Assembly: GCF_008086345.1 (NCBI RefSeq)
Contig: NZ_CP043006.1
Span: forward strand, 4,834,032-4,898,031
Direction of reading: 5' to 3'
DNA from: Chitinophaga sp. XS-30
GTDB taxonomy: Bacteria > Bacteroidota > Bacteroidia > Chitinophagales > Chitinophagaceae
DNA length: 64,000 nucleotides
Of the stretch, positions 18,422 to 27,333 are shown piece by piece. A program made the translations under genes and the position numbers. The first letter of the stretch is position 1. Every line of letters begins with the position of its first letter. Below the pieces are notes generated by a model that was not told the DNA's origin, searched no databases, and saw nothing but the letters and a program-made list of their open reading frames with translations.

Positions 18422-18424
18422 CCC

Positions 18425-19087
18425 ATGCAACTTTACACCTACCAATACTTCCAGTTACTAAGCCTGCTGCTGGCAATCATTTGCTACAGCGGGCTTGGTA
18501 GATACCGGCTGTCCATGTTTCTGCCCATGCTGTTGATCGTTAACCTGATAGAGATCACCGGCACCAATTACCGCATGCTGGGCTGGCTCCCCTGGCTGTC
18601 CAACCATGCGATATACAATTACAACCTGCTGCTGGAAACACCGCTCCGGCTTTACCTGTTTGGACAAATGCTGCAGCTCCGGCCGAACGAGCGGCATACC
18701 TTCACCGGCATCGCCTTTATGTGTTTGCTCGTGATCGTACTGAACTACCTGTTTTTGCAGGGACCGGCCGTATTCAATACTTTTTCCTTAATATTGATAC
18801 AGATCGTCACCATTGTGCTTTCCTGCTTTGTCTTGTTGCGGCTGGCCCTGAAAGAAGATATACAGTCAAGTCTCTGGAAAGACCCCTATTTCTGGATCAA
18901 CGCAGGATTGCTGCTTTTTGCCCTGATCACGCTGGTATTACTTGGATTGCAGCAGTTCCTGCAGGCGCAAAAAGTGATGCTTTGGGGAAAAAGCCTGTAC
19001 AAAGTCATCATGCCCGTCCCGAATATCATATTATACCTGTGTTACAGTTACGCATTTATATTATGCAAGACAGTCAAAGCCAGATAA
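18425..19087 (+). CDS. multi-pass membrane protein, possible sensor partner of histidine kinase
   Basis: A 220-residue integral membrane protein with about six to seven hydrophobic segments (for example LLSLLLAIICYSGLG, FSLILIQIVTIVLSCFVLL, WINAGLLLFALITLVLLGL, IILYLCYSYAFILC) and short loops. Its last 25 bases overlap the start of the histidine kinase, which itself has only one membrane segment and no sensor domain. I infer that this protein supplies the membrane sensor part in trans. It starts 3 bases after the lipoprotein stop. No named family is recognised; the overall shape resembles the seven-segment sensor modules of other kinases. Confidence 0.75.
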   Translation: MQLYTYQYFQLLSLLLAIICYSGLGRYRLSMFLPMLLIVNLIEITGTNYRMLGWLPWLSNHAIYNYNLLLETPLRLYLFGQMLQLRPNERHTFTGIAFMCLLVIVLNYLFLQGPAVFNTFSLILIQIVTIVLSCFVLLRLALKEDIQSSLWKDPYFWINAGLLLFALITLVLLGLQQFLQAQKVMLWGKSLYKVIMPVPNIILYLCYSYAFILCKTVKAR

Positions 19088-19845
19088 TCATCATCATTAT
19101 CGCCATAACGGTGGTACTGCTTTTCATCGGGATACTTTTCCTGGTGATGATATGGTCTTACAACAACAAGAAGATGCAGATGGCGCGTGAAAAGCAGCAG
19201 ATACAGGATGCTTTTGAGAAACAATTGCTGCAATCGCGGCTGGAAATGCAGGAAGAAACCTTTAACAACATCAGCCAGGAGATACACGACAATGTAGGCC
19301 AGTTGCTCAGCTTTGCCAAGGTGCAGCTGAATATCATGGAGCAGCAGGCCGCTAAAGGGCCGGAGGATATCAAAGCGGTAAAAGAAACGATCGGCACCGC
19401 CTTCAGCGCATTGCGCAACATTGCCAGAAGCCTGAGCAGTGACAGGATACAATCTTTCAGTTTGACCGAGAATATCCGGGAAGAGATACGGCGGATGGAA
19501 CGCGCCGGGATCAGCATCGGCTTTACCGTAGAAGATACCGAACAACCGGTTAACCCCCAGTCCAAACTCCTGCTGTTCCGCATGATACAGGAAGCCCTGC
19601 AGAATATCCTCAAACACAGCAGCGCTACCAGCGTTGATATCCGCTTCTCATACCTTCCGGAGCGCCTGCATATCGTAGTGCGGGACAATGGCGCGGGGTT
19701 CGATGTAGACCAGGAGATCAGCAAAAAAGAAGGCCTTGGCCTGCAGAATATCCTCAACCGGGCGCGCCTGATCGGTGGTACGGCGTCCATCACGAGCCAG
19801 CCCGCGGAAGGAACATCCATTCACATAACCGCACCATATGCCTGA
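19063..19845 (+). CDS. sensor histidine kinase (NarL/DesK-type)
   Basis: A 260-residue kinase with a single N-terminal membrane anchor (IIIIIIAITVVLLFIGILFL), a coiled-coil linker, the HisKA_3-type phosphoacceptor site NISQEIHDNVGQLLSFAKVQ, and a HATPase domain (N-box FRMIQEALQNILKHS, G1 DNGAGF, G2 GLGLQNILNRARLIGG). There is no periplasmic sensor, which fits partnership with the overlapping membrane protein upstream. ATG 19063 sits inside the end of that gene, a 25-base overlap that implies translational coupling. It overlaps the response regulator by 8 bases. It should phosphorylate that regulator. Confidence 0.9.
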   Translation: MQDSQSQIIIIIIAITVVLLFIGILFLVMIWSYNNKKMQMAREKQQIQDAFEKQLLQSRLEMQEETFNNISQEIHDNVGQLLSFAKVQLNIMEQQAAKGPEDIKAVKETIGTAFSALRNIARSLSSDRIQSFSLTENIREEIRRMERAGISIGFTVEDTEQPVNPQSKLLLFRMIQEALQNILKHSSATSVDIRFSYLPERLHIVVRDNGAGFDVDQEISKKEGLGLQNILNRARLIGGTASITSQPAEGTSIHITAPYA

Positions 19846-20497
19846 TACCAGATATATCGCTATTGTAGACGATCATACCATGTTCCGCAAAGGCCTGGCA
19901 GCGCTGATCAACCTGTTCCCCCGGCATGAAGTGCTGTTTGAGGCATCCGATGGCCGGGAAATGATCGAGCGGCTGAAATATCAGCGCCTGCCGGATATTA
20001 TCCTCCTGGATGTGACCATGCCCGGAATGGACGGGTATGAAACGGCCGACTGGCTGCGTACCCATCATCCGGATATACATGTGCTGGCGCTCAGCACCAT
20101 GGAATCCGAGATCGCCATCATTAAAATGGTGCGCCACGGCGCCAAAGGCTATATCCTCAAAGATGCCGAACCGGATGAGCTGAAACTCGCCTTTTCCGAA
20201 GTATGCGCGAAAGGCTTTTTCTTCAACGATCTCATCACCCGGAAGGTCATGCAATCCATTACCCAGCTGGTGAATGAAAACTCGCCGCTGAATACCTTCG
20301 TAAAGTTGTCGCAACGTGAACTGGATTTTATCCGCAAGGCCTGCAGTGAAAAAAGCTACCAGGAGATCGCCAAAGAAATGTTCGTCAGCGAAAGAACAGT
20401 GGACGGATACCGGGAAGCGCTGTTCCGGAAGCTGAATGTCTCCACCCGTGTGGGACTGGTGATGTATGCGGTGAAGAATAACCTGGTGGTGCTTTGA
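19838..20497 (+). CDS. LuxR/NarL-type response regulator
   Basis: A 219-residue two-component regulator. The receiver domain (about residues 5-122) has the acidic pocket DDH near the N-terminus, the phospho-acceptor in ILLDVTMPGMDGYE, and a conserved Lys in GAKGYILKDAEPDEL. The C-terminal LuxR-type helix-turn-helix (about 150-212) reads LSQRELDFIRKACSEKSYQE then SERTVDGYREALFRKLNVST. It overlaps the kinase by 8 bases and is followed by a strong terminator, so it closes the operon. The targets are unknown. Confidence 0.92.
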   Translation: MPDTRYIAIVDDHTMFRKGLAALINLFPRHEVLFEASDGREMIERLKYQRLPDIILLDVTMPGMDGYETADWLRTHHPDIHVLALSTMESEIAIIKMVRHGAKGYILKDAEPDELKLAFSEVCAKGFFFNDLITRKVMQSITQLVNENSPLNTFVKLSQRELDFIRKACSEKSYQEIAKEMFVSERTVDGYREALFRKLNVSTRVGLVMYAVKNNLVVL

Positions 20498-20525
20498 GCA
20501 AATAGCGTACAGCAAACGGAATAAG

Positions 20526-20566
20526 AAGGGCTGTATCAAGATCGCATTACTTTTGATACAGCCCTT
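20526..20566. terminator. bidirectional Rho-independent terminator
   Basis: A perfect 14-bp stem, AAGGGCTGTATCAA (20526-20539) with TTGATACAGCCCTT (20553-20566), 13-base loop, between convergent genes. A-rich and T-rich flanks allow it to work for the response regulator on one strand and the FAD oxidoreductase on the other. Confidence 0.8.
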
Positions 20567-20595
20567 AATAGCATGACTAAAGTACTTGCAACACC

Positions 20596-22284
20596 CTAGG
20601 CCGGCAATTTCAGCACCTGCCCGGCTTTCTCCAGTCTTGCCGCCAGTTTCGCATAATCAAGTTGCTGCACCGTTACGCCTTCTTCTATTGCCAGTGCCGC
20701 AGCAATGCCCGCGCTCTGCCCAAGCACGATCCATGCCGGTTCTACCCTGACGGAGGAGAATGCCACATGCGAAGAAGAAAGGCATACCGGTACCAGCAGA
20801 TTACTGCACTCCGCCGCTTTCGGCGTAATGGCGCGGTAGGGCATCTGGTAAGGCGGCCCGATCTTCCTTGTTTTCAGATGTTTCGGGAAGATGGTGCCTT
20901 CGTTGATAAAACCATCTTCCGTGGCAATGCGCTGGCAATCGTGAGAATCTATCGGGAAGGAACCGATGCCTATGGAATCCGGCTTCGCCAGATCATGCAG
21001 TATATCCTTCTCCGTTAGAAAATATTCTCCTTCCATTCTTCGCGCTTCCCGCACATACAACACAGGCGGAAAATGCCCGAAGGAAGTGAATTCATCCTTT
21101 GCATAACCCAGTCCGTCCATCTGCTTCCGGACCTTCTCCGGTATGTCCGGATCGGTTGTCAGGAAATGAAAAAGCCCTTTGCAATATTCCGTATGTGCGT
21201 CCCATATAGCCTGCCGCTGACGCGCCGAACCGTCGGGATAACCGGCATTCAGCCCTACCAGTCCAATTGACAATTGCAGCCCGATGCCATTGTTGCCGTC
21301 CAGCTTATTGCCGGGCAGCGGGTAAAGATCGATCAGGCGTTCCGTATCCGGATAGGCTTTCAGGTAGCGGCGGATCAGTTCATATGCTGCGGGGTCGTAG
21401 TTCTCCGGTTTCGTAAAGGGTACGCGGTTGGCGGGATCCCTGGTGAAACAGAAGCGGAAGCTGTAGGTCATGATCATGTTATCCCCCTGCCCTTCGGGGG
21501 CCAGGCGGGTGGTGGAGATGTACGGCAAAGGTTTCCCCTGCGCATCATACACATCCAGCTTTACCGGTTTTTTCGGATAGATGGCGCCGGCCAGCGGTTC
21601 ATTGAACTCGTCCCTGCTTTCGCGGCCCACCCGGTATTTCACCCCGGCGGCGGCCATCAGGTCACCTTCATAACTCGCATCGATGAACACCTTTCCGGAG
21701 AATGTTTTGCCGGACAAGGTGCGCAGCGACCGGATGGCCGTGCCTTTACGCTTTACGCGGCGCAACGTTTCGCCCAACATCACTGTCACCCCTGCTTCGT
21801 CCAGCATCTGGTGGAAAATGCGTTCTGCTACATGCGGTTCATACGTCCATGGCTTGTTATCTTTTACGCTGACGCTGTATGGCAATTTGACGCCTTTGCC
21901 GGTATAATGATTTTCCACCCGCAGATGGAATTCCTCGAATATTCCTTTCAGCGCTTCGCGGGCCATCTGGTTGGAATCGCTGAAGCTCAGCCCTCCGCTC
22001 ATCACGCCTCCTGCTATCGGAAGCGGTTCTATCAGCACAGCCCGTTTCCCTTCCCGGCCCGCTGCTACCGCTGCGGCAATACCGGCGGGTGTGGCACCAT
22101 ATATCACCACATCAAAATCATGCTGCAGGCCGCTCAGCTTCATCACAAAATCGGCGGCACTGGCTTTACCTGTTGAAAACAACTGCGGCAGTACCGTTGC
22201 TGCGAGCAGGGATGAACGGATGAATGTACGGCGGTCCTGTCCGGCGCCGGCATTTTGTTGATCAATTCCTGTTTTATGTTTCAT
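20596..22284 (-). CDS. FAD-dependent oxidoreductase with Tat-type signal
   Basis: A 562-residue flavoprotein. The N-terminus has a twin-arginine motif (DRRTFIRSSLLAATVLP), so it is probably exported folded with its cofactor. The dinucleotide-binding fold follows (DVVIYGATPAGIAAAVAAGREGKRAVLIE), and the C-terminus has the second FAD contact (RVEPAWIVLGQSAGIAAALA). It fits the FAD_oxidored family often found in Bacteroidota and Planctomycetota polysaccharide loci. It is the last gene of the second sigma/FecR/SusC/SusD set, 99 bases after SusD; the gap holds a tandem 44-bp duplication beginning at its start codon. The substrate is unknown, possibly an imported sugar or aromatic. Confidence 0.87.
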   Translation of the reverse strand: MKHKTGIDQQNAGAGQDRRTFIRSSLLAATVLPQLFSTGKASAADFVMKLSGLQHDFDVVIYGATPAGIAAAVAAGREGKRAVLIEPLPIAGGVMSGGLSFSDSNQMAREALKGIFEEFHLRVENHYTGKGVKLPYSVSVKDNKPWTYEPHVAERIFHQMLDEAGVTVMLGETLRRVKRKGTAIRSLRTLSGKTFSGKVFIDASYEGDLMAAAGVKYRVGRESRDEFNEPLAGAIYPKKPVKLDVYDAQGKPLPYISTTRLAPEGQGDNMIMTYSFRFCFTRDPANRVPFTKPENYDPAAYELIRRYLKAYPDTERLIDLYPLPGNKLDGNNGIGLQLSIGLVGLNAGYPDGSARQRQAIWDAHTEYCKGLFHFLTTDPDIPEKVRKQMDGLGYAKDEFTSFGHFPPVLYVREARRMEGEYFLTEKDILHDLAKPDSIGIGSFPIDSHDCQRIATEDGFINEGTIFPKHLKTRKIGPPYQMPYRAITPKAAECSNLLVPVCLSSSHVAFSSVRVEPAWIVLGQSAGIAAALAIEEGVTVQQLDYAKLAARLEKAGQVLKLPA

Positions 22285-22369
22285 CTGTTAATATAATTTT
22301 TCACGGGTCAGATGGAATGTTATTGCATCTGTTAATATAATTTTTCACGGGGCAGATGGAATGTTATTG
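22282..22369. repeat. 44-bp tandem duplication spanning the start codon of the FAD oxidoreductase
   Basis: Two copies (22282-22325 and 22326-22369) that differ at one base by eye, each beginning CATCTGTTAATATAATTTTT. On the minus strand copy one ends in the true ATG of the flavoprotein; copy two ends in an ATG followed at once by CAA TAA. A partial third echo (ATCAATTCATGTTTTA) follows next to the SusD stop. Confidence 0.85.
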
Positions 22370-22383
22370 CATCAATTCATGTT

Positions 22384-23829
22384 TTAATTATACCCCGGGT
22401 TCTGGTCCTGCGCAGGATCCAGCGCCTTATTGTAATTCATTTCCGAACGCGGGATCGGCCAGAGATAATTTTTCTCGGCGATAGAAAGACCTTTCACCGC
22501 CATGATGATCTCCTCTGCCCTGCCGGTACGTTTCAGCTCCAGCCAGCGTTTGCCTTCGAACTGGAATTCGTAGCTGCGCTCCTTCATCACCAGGTCCAGG
22601 AAACTGCCGGCGTTATAATCCTGCCAGTTAAAATCAACCGGCGAGGGCGTTTCCGGATCGAAGCCATAAGCGCGGCGATGCACTTTGTTCAGCGCTTCCA
22701 TGGCGTCAGCAGTAGGCCCATTGCCGGCGCGGCTGGCGGCTTCCGCGTAGATGAGCAGCAATTCGGAATACCGGTAAATGGGCAGATCATTCCCCGCGCC
22801 CCGCTGGCTGACCGCCTGATTGTCCCGGTACTTGCTGCTCACGAGCGAATTGGCGCCCAGCCCGATATTAATATTGTTCCATAGCCCTTTCCGGAAATCG
22901 GCATCATCCCAGGTCTGGTACACGGGGTTGCGGTTGTCGCCATAAATAGCATAAGCCCCGCCAAAGTTGAAGTAACCGGTACTTGGGTGATTGGTGATCC
23001 AGAGCATGTAGTTGCCCTGTCCGTCCTGCCGCATATATTTCATGTAGAAGATCTCTTCCGGTGTGGTGATCACAGCCGGGCCGTATATTTTCTGATAGTC
23101 AGCGGTACTGGCCACCGGTACAAGCGCGTATTTGCCCGCAGTGATCACTTCCTGCGCTTTATCCCTTGCATCCTCGTAACGTTCCAGTTGCAGGTACACA
23201 TCCGCCAGCAGGGTCTTGGCCGCCCATTTGGAGGGGCGCCCGGTTTGCGGTGCATTGTCCGGCAGGTCCGTTTCCGCTATTTCCAGATCTTCCAGGATCA
23301 GTGCGTATATCTCTTCCGGCGTGCTTCTAGGCAGATCGGTTTCCGAAATATTGTTCTCCGTGCGGAGCAGTACACCACCCCAGTTACGGACCAGATGGAA
23401 ATAGCTGAACGCCCGCAGGAAACGCGCTTCACCTACGTACCGGGTAATGTCCGTTTCACTGATGGCGTTGCCGTTGGGGGCGTTGCGGATCACAAAGTTG
23501 GCGTTCCGGATGCTGAGATAAAAATCACTCCAGAACCCGCTCACACGGGTGGTATTCACATCATTCAATCCCTGGTATTCGTTCATCTGCGCCCAGCTGC
23601 CGCGGCCATAACCGTAATCCGACTGGCATTCCAGCGTGGCAATATAATTGGGTATGGTATTGGCCCGCAGGGGCGTATAAATCGCATTCACGGCTGATTC
23701 CACTTCTTCCCTGGTATTGTAAAAAGTTTCAACAGCCACTGTCTTCGGCCGCTCCTCCAGCGATTTCTGACAGGAAATCAGCGATAGCGGCAATATAAAC
23801 TTCAGTAATATATCTCTGGTATTTTTCAT
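22384..23829 (-). CDS. SusD/RagB family nutrient-binding lipoprotein
   Basis: A 481-residue surface lipoprotein with lipobox LPLSLISCQKS. SusD signatures include EVESAVNAIYTPLR near residue 42, RFLRAFSYFHLVRNWGGVLL around 135-155, RYSELLLIYAEAASRAGNG, and the C-terminal RSYEFQFEGKRWLELKRTGR. Length is typical of the family. It lies 28 bases after the SusC partner and should cap that transporter. The sequence differs strongly from the SusD at 6.8 kb, so the two loci probably take different substrates. Confidence 0.95.
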   Translation of the reverse strand: MKNTRDILLKFILPLSLISCQKSLEERPKTVAVETFYNTREEVESAVNAIYTPLRANTIPNYIATLECQSDYGYGRGSWAQMNEYQGLNDVNTTRVSGFWSDFYLSIRNANFVIRNAPNGNAISETDITRYVGEARFLRAFSYFHLVRNWGGVLLRTENNISETDLPRSTPEEIYALILEDLEIAETDLPDNAPQTGRPSKWAAKTLLADVYLQLERYEDARDKAQEVITAGKYALVPVASTADYQKIYGPAVITTPEEIFYMKYMRQDGQGNYMLWITNHPSTGYFNFGGAYAIYGDNRNPVYQTWDDADFRKGLWNNINIGLGANSLVSSKYRDNQAVSQRGAGNDLPIYRYSELLLIYAEAASRAGNGPTADAMEALNKVHRRAYGFDPETPSPVDFNWQDYNAGSFLDLVMKERSYEFQFEGKRWLELKRTGRAEEIIMAVKGLSIAEKNYLWPIPRSEMNYNKALDPAQDQNPGYN

Positions 23830-23857
23830 GGCACATCGTTTAGTCGTTCAAGTGATT

Positions 23858-26800
23858 CTAGAAACCGGCCCTGATGCCGAAGGTGAAAGATCGCGCTGTG
23901 GGATAACTGTAATTGTCATATCCCTGTGCGGTTGAGTTCTCGCCGCCATTGGAATTCACCTCCGGGTCCCACCAGGAATATTTGGTGAACGTGAGCAGGT
24001 TCTGCCCGCTGGCGTATATCCGCAGGTTTCGCAGCCAGTTGATCCCCGCTTTCTGTACCGGAAGGTCATACCCCAGTTCCACATTTCTCAGCCGCATGTA
24101 GGAACCATCTTCCACAAACCTGTCCGATGCCCTTACCGTAGTGTTATAGCTGATGACGGGATATTTCGCATTCGGACTGGAAGGCGTCCAGTGGTTCTCG
24201 TAGACCTCCCGCGGCATATTCAGGCCAAAACCATAATCGATCGTATTGCCGATTGAGCTGATATTGAAGATGTCGTTACCCTGCGAACCCTGTATAAAAA
24301 TGCTTAAGGAGAAATTGCGGTAAGACATGTTCGAATTGATGCCATAGATGAAATCCGGGTTGGGATCACCAATATAGGTCTTGTCCTGCGCAGTGATCGA
24401 TCCGTCCTTATCCACATCCACAAAACGGATACGGCCATTGTCGTCATACCCGTCCTCCAGGTATCCCCAGAAACGGCCGATCGGCTGGCCTTCCCGGAGG
24501 ATGTTGCTGATATCGCTCACAACAACGGCATTCACGCTTCCGCCCAGGATATCTTCGCCGTCATACAGTTTCAGCACTTTATTACGGTTCATGGAGATGT
24601 TCGTGTTCAGGTCCCATTTAAATGCACCGGTCAATATCCTGGCATCCACACCGAACTCAAATCCCTGGTTCCTGACCTCGCCCACATTGCGCACCGTTCT
24701 CTGGAAGCCCATGGAAGATGGCAGGATCACATTGTTGAGCAGGTCCTTTGTCGTCTTTACATAATAATCCGCGGTGACTACTACCCTGTTGTCCAGTATG
24801 CCGATATCCAACCCTATATCCTTCTGTTCGGTGGTCTCCCATTTCAGGTCACCTGGCAACACGGTGCCGGGCGCGTAGGTAGTGGCGAGCGCATCGTCAA
24901 ACACGGTTTTCCCGGAGCCAAGCTGGTTAAGCGTGGCATATGGACTGATGGCCTGGCTGCCGGTATAGCCCCAGCTGGCACGGAGCTTCAGGTCTGAGAA
25001 GAAACCGATATCCTTCAGGAAATCTTCCTCCGAAACACGCCATGCAATGGCTGCGGAAGGAAACCCTCCCCATTTATTGCCCTCACTGTAACGGGAAGAT
25101 CCATCCTGCCGGAAACTGATCGTTGCCAGGTATTTATTGTCGTAACTGTAGTTCACCCTTGCCAGCAATGATACGAGGGCTGATTTTGCATACCCTGAAC
25201 CGGGTATGCCCGGCGCATCGGCCGCTCCCAGATCATAGGTTTGGGACGCATCGCTCAGAAAGCCAACGCCTCTGCCGTTGACAAAGGTGGTCAGAAAGTC
25301 CTGGTAGGTAAAACCCGCTACAGCTGCAATATTGTGCTTGCCTGCGGTTTTATTATAGCTGATGGTGTTCTCGCTCAGCAGGCTGGTGAACTGGCTGGCG
25401 CCCACGCTGGCCACACCCTGGGAATTGACGAAGCGGGTGGTGGTGTACGTGTCGGTCCGGTCGTCCCGGTTCTCTATGCCGCCGGAGATCTTCACGGTAA
25501 AATCAGGCAGCGGATGATAGATCAGTGCGGCATTCGCCAGTACCACATTCGCTTTGGTGCTGGTCGTCTGCTCATTGATAAAATTGATGGGATTGATAAG
25601 ATCTGTTGCGATGAAAGGATAAGCCGTTGCCAGTACCCGGTAAGAGCCGTCATCGTTATAAGGCGTCAGCGTGGGCGGCGCTGAAATAGCCGCGGCGATC
25701 ATGGAATTGCCCCGGCTTCCACCGCGACTATCCTTACGGTCTGTCTGCAAACGGGAGAAGGTGCCGGAGAAATTGACGCTGAACTTTTTGCTGATCTCAT
25801 GATTGATATTGGTGCGCAGGGAATAGCGGTTATAATCGCTGCCCTTTACAATGCCGTTCTGTGCAAATACGCTGCCGGAAAGGGAGAACTGCGTTTTTTC
25901 ATTCCCGCCGCTGACGTTCAGGCTGGTCAGCTGCATGGGAGCGGTCTGGAATACCAGGTCCTGCCAGTCATACCCTTCCCCGAAATTATCGATCTGTTCC
26001 TGCGTGAAATAGGGTTGCTGGTTATCGTTCACTGCCCTTTCATTATAGAAAATGGCATATTCCTTTGCGTTCATCAGGTCCAGTTTTTTACGCAGGGATT
26101 GCGTGCTGTAGCTGGTTTCGAAGTCCACTTTCGTTTTACCCGCTTTCCCTCTTTTGGTGGTGATGAGCACAACGCCGTTGGCGCCGCGGGAACCGTAGAT
26201 CGCTGTGGCGGACGCATCTTTGAGGATGTCGATGGTCTCGATGTCCATATTGTTGAGCACGGTTGGATTGGTACCGGACACCGGAAAACCGTCCACCACA
26301 TACAAAGGCTCGTTACTGCCCATGATGGAGTTGGTGCCCCTGATCCGTACGCTCACCGGGCCACCGGGCGAACCGTTGTTCTGCAGCACATGTACACCGG
26401 CGGCGCGGCCGGAAAGCGCCTGCAACACGTTGGCGGCAGGCACGGCATTGATCTCTCTGGACTTCACCTGGGTCAGCGAACCGGTAAGGTCTTTTTTCAT
26501 CACTGTACCATAACCTACTACCACTACTTCGTTCAATCCTTCATTGGATGGCTGCAGCGTGATGTTAAAAACCGTTGTTGTGCCTACCGGGCGTTCCTGC
26601 CGGGCGAAGCCCAGGTAGGAGAATTCCAGCACGGCGTCACTGCCGGACACGGTGATGCTGAACTTCCCGTCGTTATCCGTGACGGTACCGGCAGAAGTGC
26701 CTTTTACCTGCACCGTAACCCCGGGCAGCGCCTGCCCCTTGTCATCGCTGACCAGTCCGCTGACCGGTATGGATGGCACCGTATCCCGTGTAGCGGGACG

Positions 26801-27166
26801 TTCATACAATTTGACGATCACGGTCTTTTCCACGATGTTGTACGCCAGCGGCTGATCTTTCATGACCAGGCGCAGCACCTCATCCAGCGTGGCATCCTGT
26901 ACGGAAACGGAAACCGGCCTGGCAGAAGCCAGCACTTTGTTGCTGTAGAGAAAATCGTAGCCCGTTTGTTTGCGGATATCCTGGAATACCTGCCGGATGG
27001 CGGCATCCTTCCTGGAAAGGGTGATCCGCTGTTGCGAAAAGCCTTCAGCGCTTGATTCCATAAGAAAAGTCAGCAGAAGGATGGTTGTTAATCGCATACG
27101 CCATAAGATTTTGGATCGGTAAGAGCGCTTTATGCAATAGTCTTTGCAGCGTGCATAAATTTGCAT
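23858..27166 (-). CDS. SusC/RagA family TonB-linked outer-membrane transporter with STN domain
   Basis: A 1102-residue outer-membrane transporter. The first 23 residues (MQIYARCKDYC) form the long basic leader common in Chitinophaga SusC proteins, followed by the signal (MRLTTILLLTFLMESSAEG), an STN domain (about 48-115), a carboxypeptidase-regulatory-like domain (about 130-210, VSGLVSDDKGQALPGVTVQV), NEVVVVGYGTVMKKDLTG opening the plug, the plug motif DASATAIYGSRGANGVVLIT, and a barrel ending in Phe (FTFGIRAGF). An internal ATG at 27097 is a less likely start. The STN domain links it to the FecR/sigma pair upstream on the same strand. Confidence 0.95.
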   Translation of the reverse strand: MQIYARCKDYCIKRSYRSKILWRMRLTTILLLTFLMESSAEGFSQQRITLSRKDAAIRQVFQDIRKQTGYDFLYSNKVLASARPVSVSVQDATLDEVLRLVMKDQPLAYNIVEKTVIVKLYERPATRDTVPSIPVSGLVSDDKGQALPGVTVQVKGTSAGTVTDNDGKFSITVSGSDAVLEFSYLGFARQERPVGTTTVFNITLQPSNEGLNEVVVVGYGTVMKKDLTGSLTQVKSREINAVPAANVLQALSGRAAGVHVLQNNGSPGGPVSVRIRGTNSIMGSNEPLYVVDGFPVSGTNPTVLNNMDIETIDILKDASATAIYGSRGANGVVLITTKRGKAGKTKVDFETSYSTQSLRKKLDLMNAKEYAIFYNERAVNDNQQPYFTQEQIDNFGEGYDWQDLVFQTAPMQLTSLNVSGGNEKTQFSLSGSVFAQNGIVKGSDYNRYSLRTNINHEISKKFSVNFSGTFSRLQTDRKDSRGGSRGNSMIAAAISAPPTLTPYNDDGSYRVLATAYPFIATDLINPINFINEQTTSTKANVVLANAALIYHPLPDFTVKISGGIENRDDRTDTYTTTRFVNSQGVASVGASQFTSLLSENTISYNKTAGKHNIAAVAGFTYQDFLTTFVNGRGVGFLSDASQTYDLGAADAPGIPGSGYAKSALVSLLARVNYSYDNKYLATISFRQDGSSRYSEGNKWGGFPSAAIAWRVSEEDFLKDIGFFSDLKLRASWGYTGSQAISPYATLNQLGSGKTVFDDALATTYAPGTVLPGDLKWETTEQKDIGLDIGILDNRVVVTADYYVKTTKDLLNNVILPSSMGFQRTVRNVGEVRNQGFEFGVDARILTGAFKWDLNTNISMNRNKVLKLYDGEDILGGSVNAVVVSDISNILREGQPIGRFWGYLEDGYDDNGRIRFVDVDKDGSITAQDKTYIGDPNPDFIYGINSNMSYRNFSLSIFIQGSQGNDIFNISSIGNTIDYGFGLNMPREVYENHWTPSSPNAKYPVISYNTTVRASDRFVEDGSYMRLRNVELGYDLPVQKAGINWLRNLRIYASGQNLLTFTKYSWWDPEVNSNGGENSTAQGYDNYSYPTARSFTFGIRAGF

Positions 27167-27232
27167 ACTTTTAAAAAGTTTAGGTGTGGAATGATGAATT
27201 CTGTCCGGAATTTTTAATGAAGCACCTGATCG

Positions 27233-27263
27233 GCCGGGAACACTTCCGATGTCCCGGCTTTTT
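27233..27263. terminator. hairpin between fecR-like gene and susC
   Basis: A perfect 7-bp stem, GCCGGGA (27233-27239) with TCCCGGC (27252-27258), followed by five T on the plus strand. The genes around it read on the minus strand, where the T run would come before rather than after the stem, so it may be an mRNA processing or attenuation structure separating anti-sigma from transporter expression rather than a true terminator. Confidence 0.35.
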
Positions 27264-27333
27264 CATGCGTGGCAGAAGCTTATGTTTTCATACGTGGTGT
27301 ATTTATGATGTATATATCGATGTGGAACCTGGA

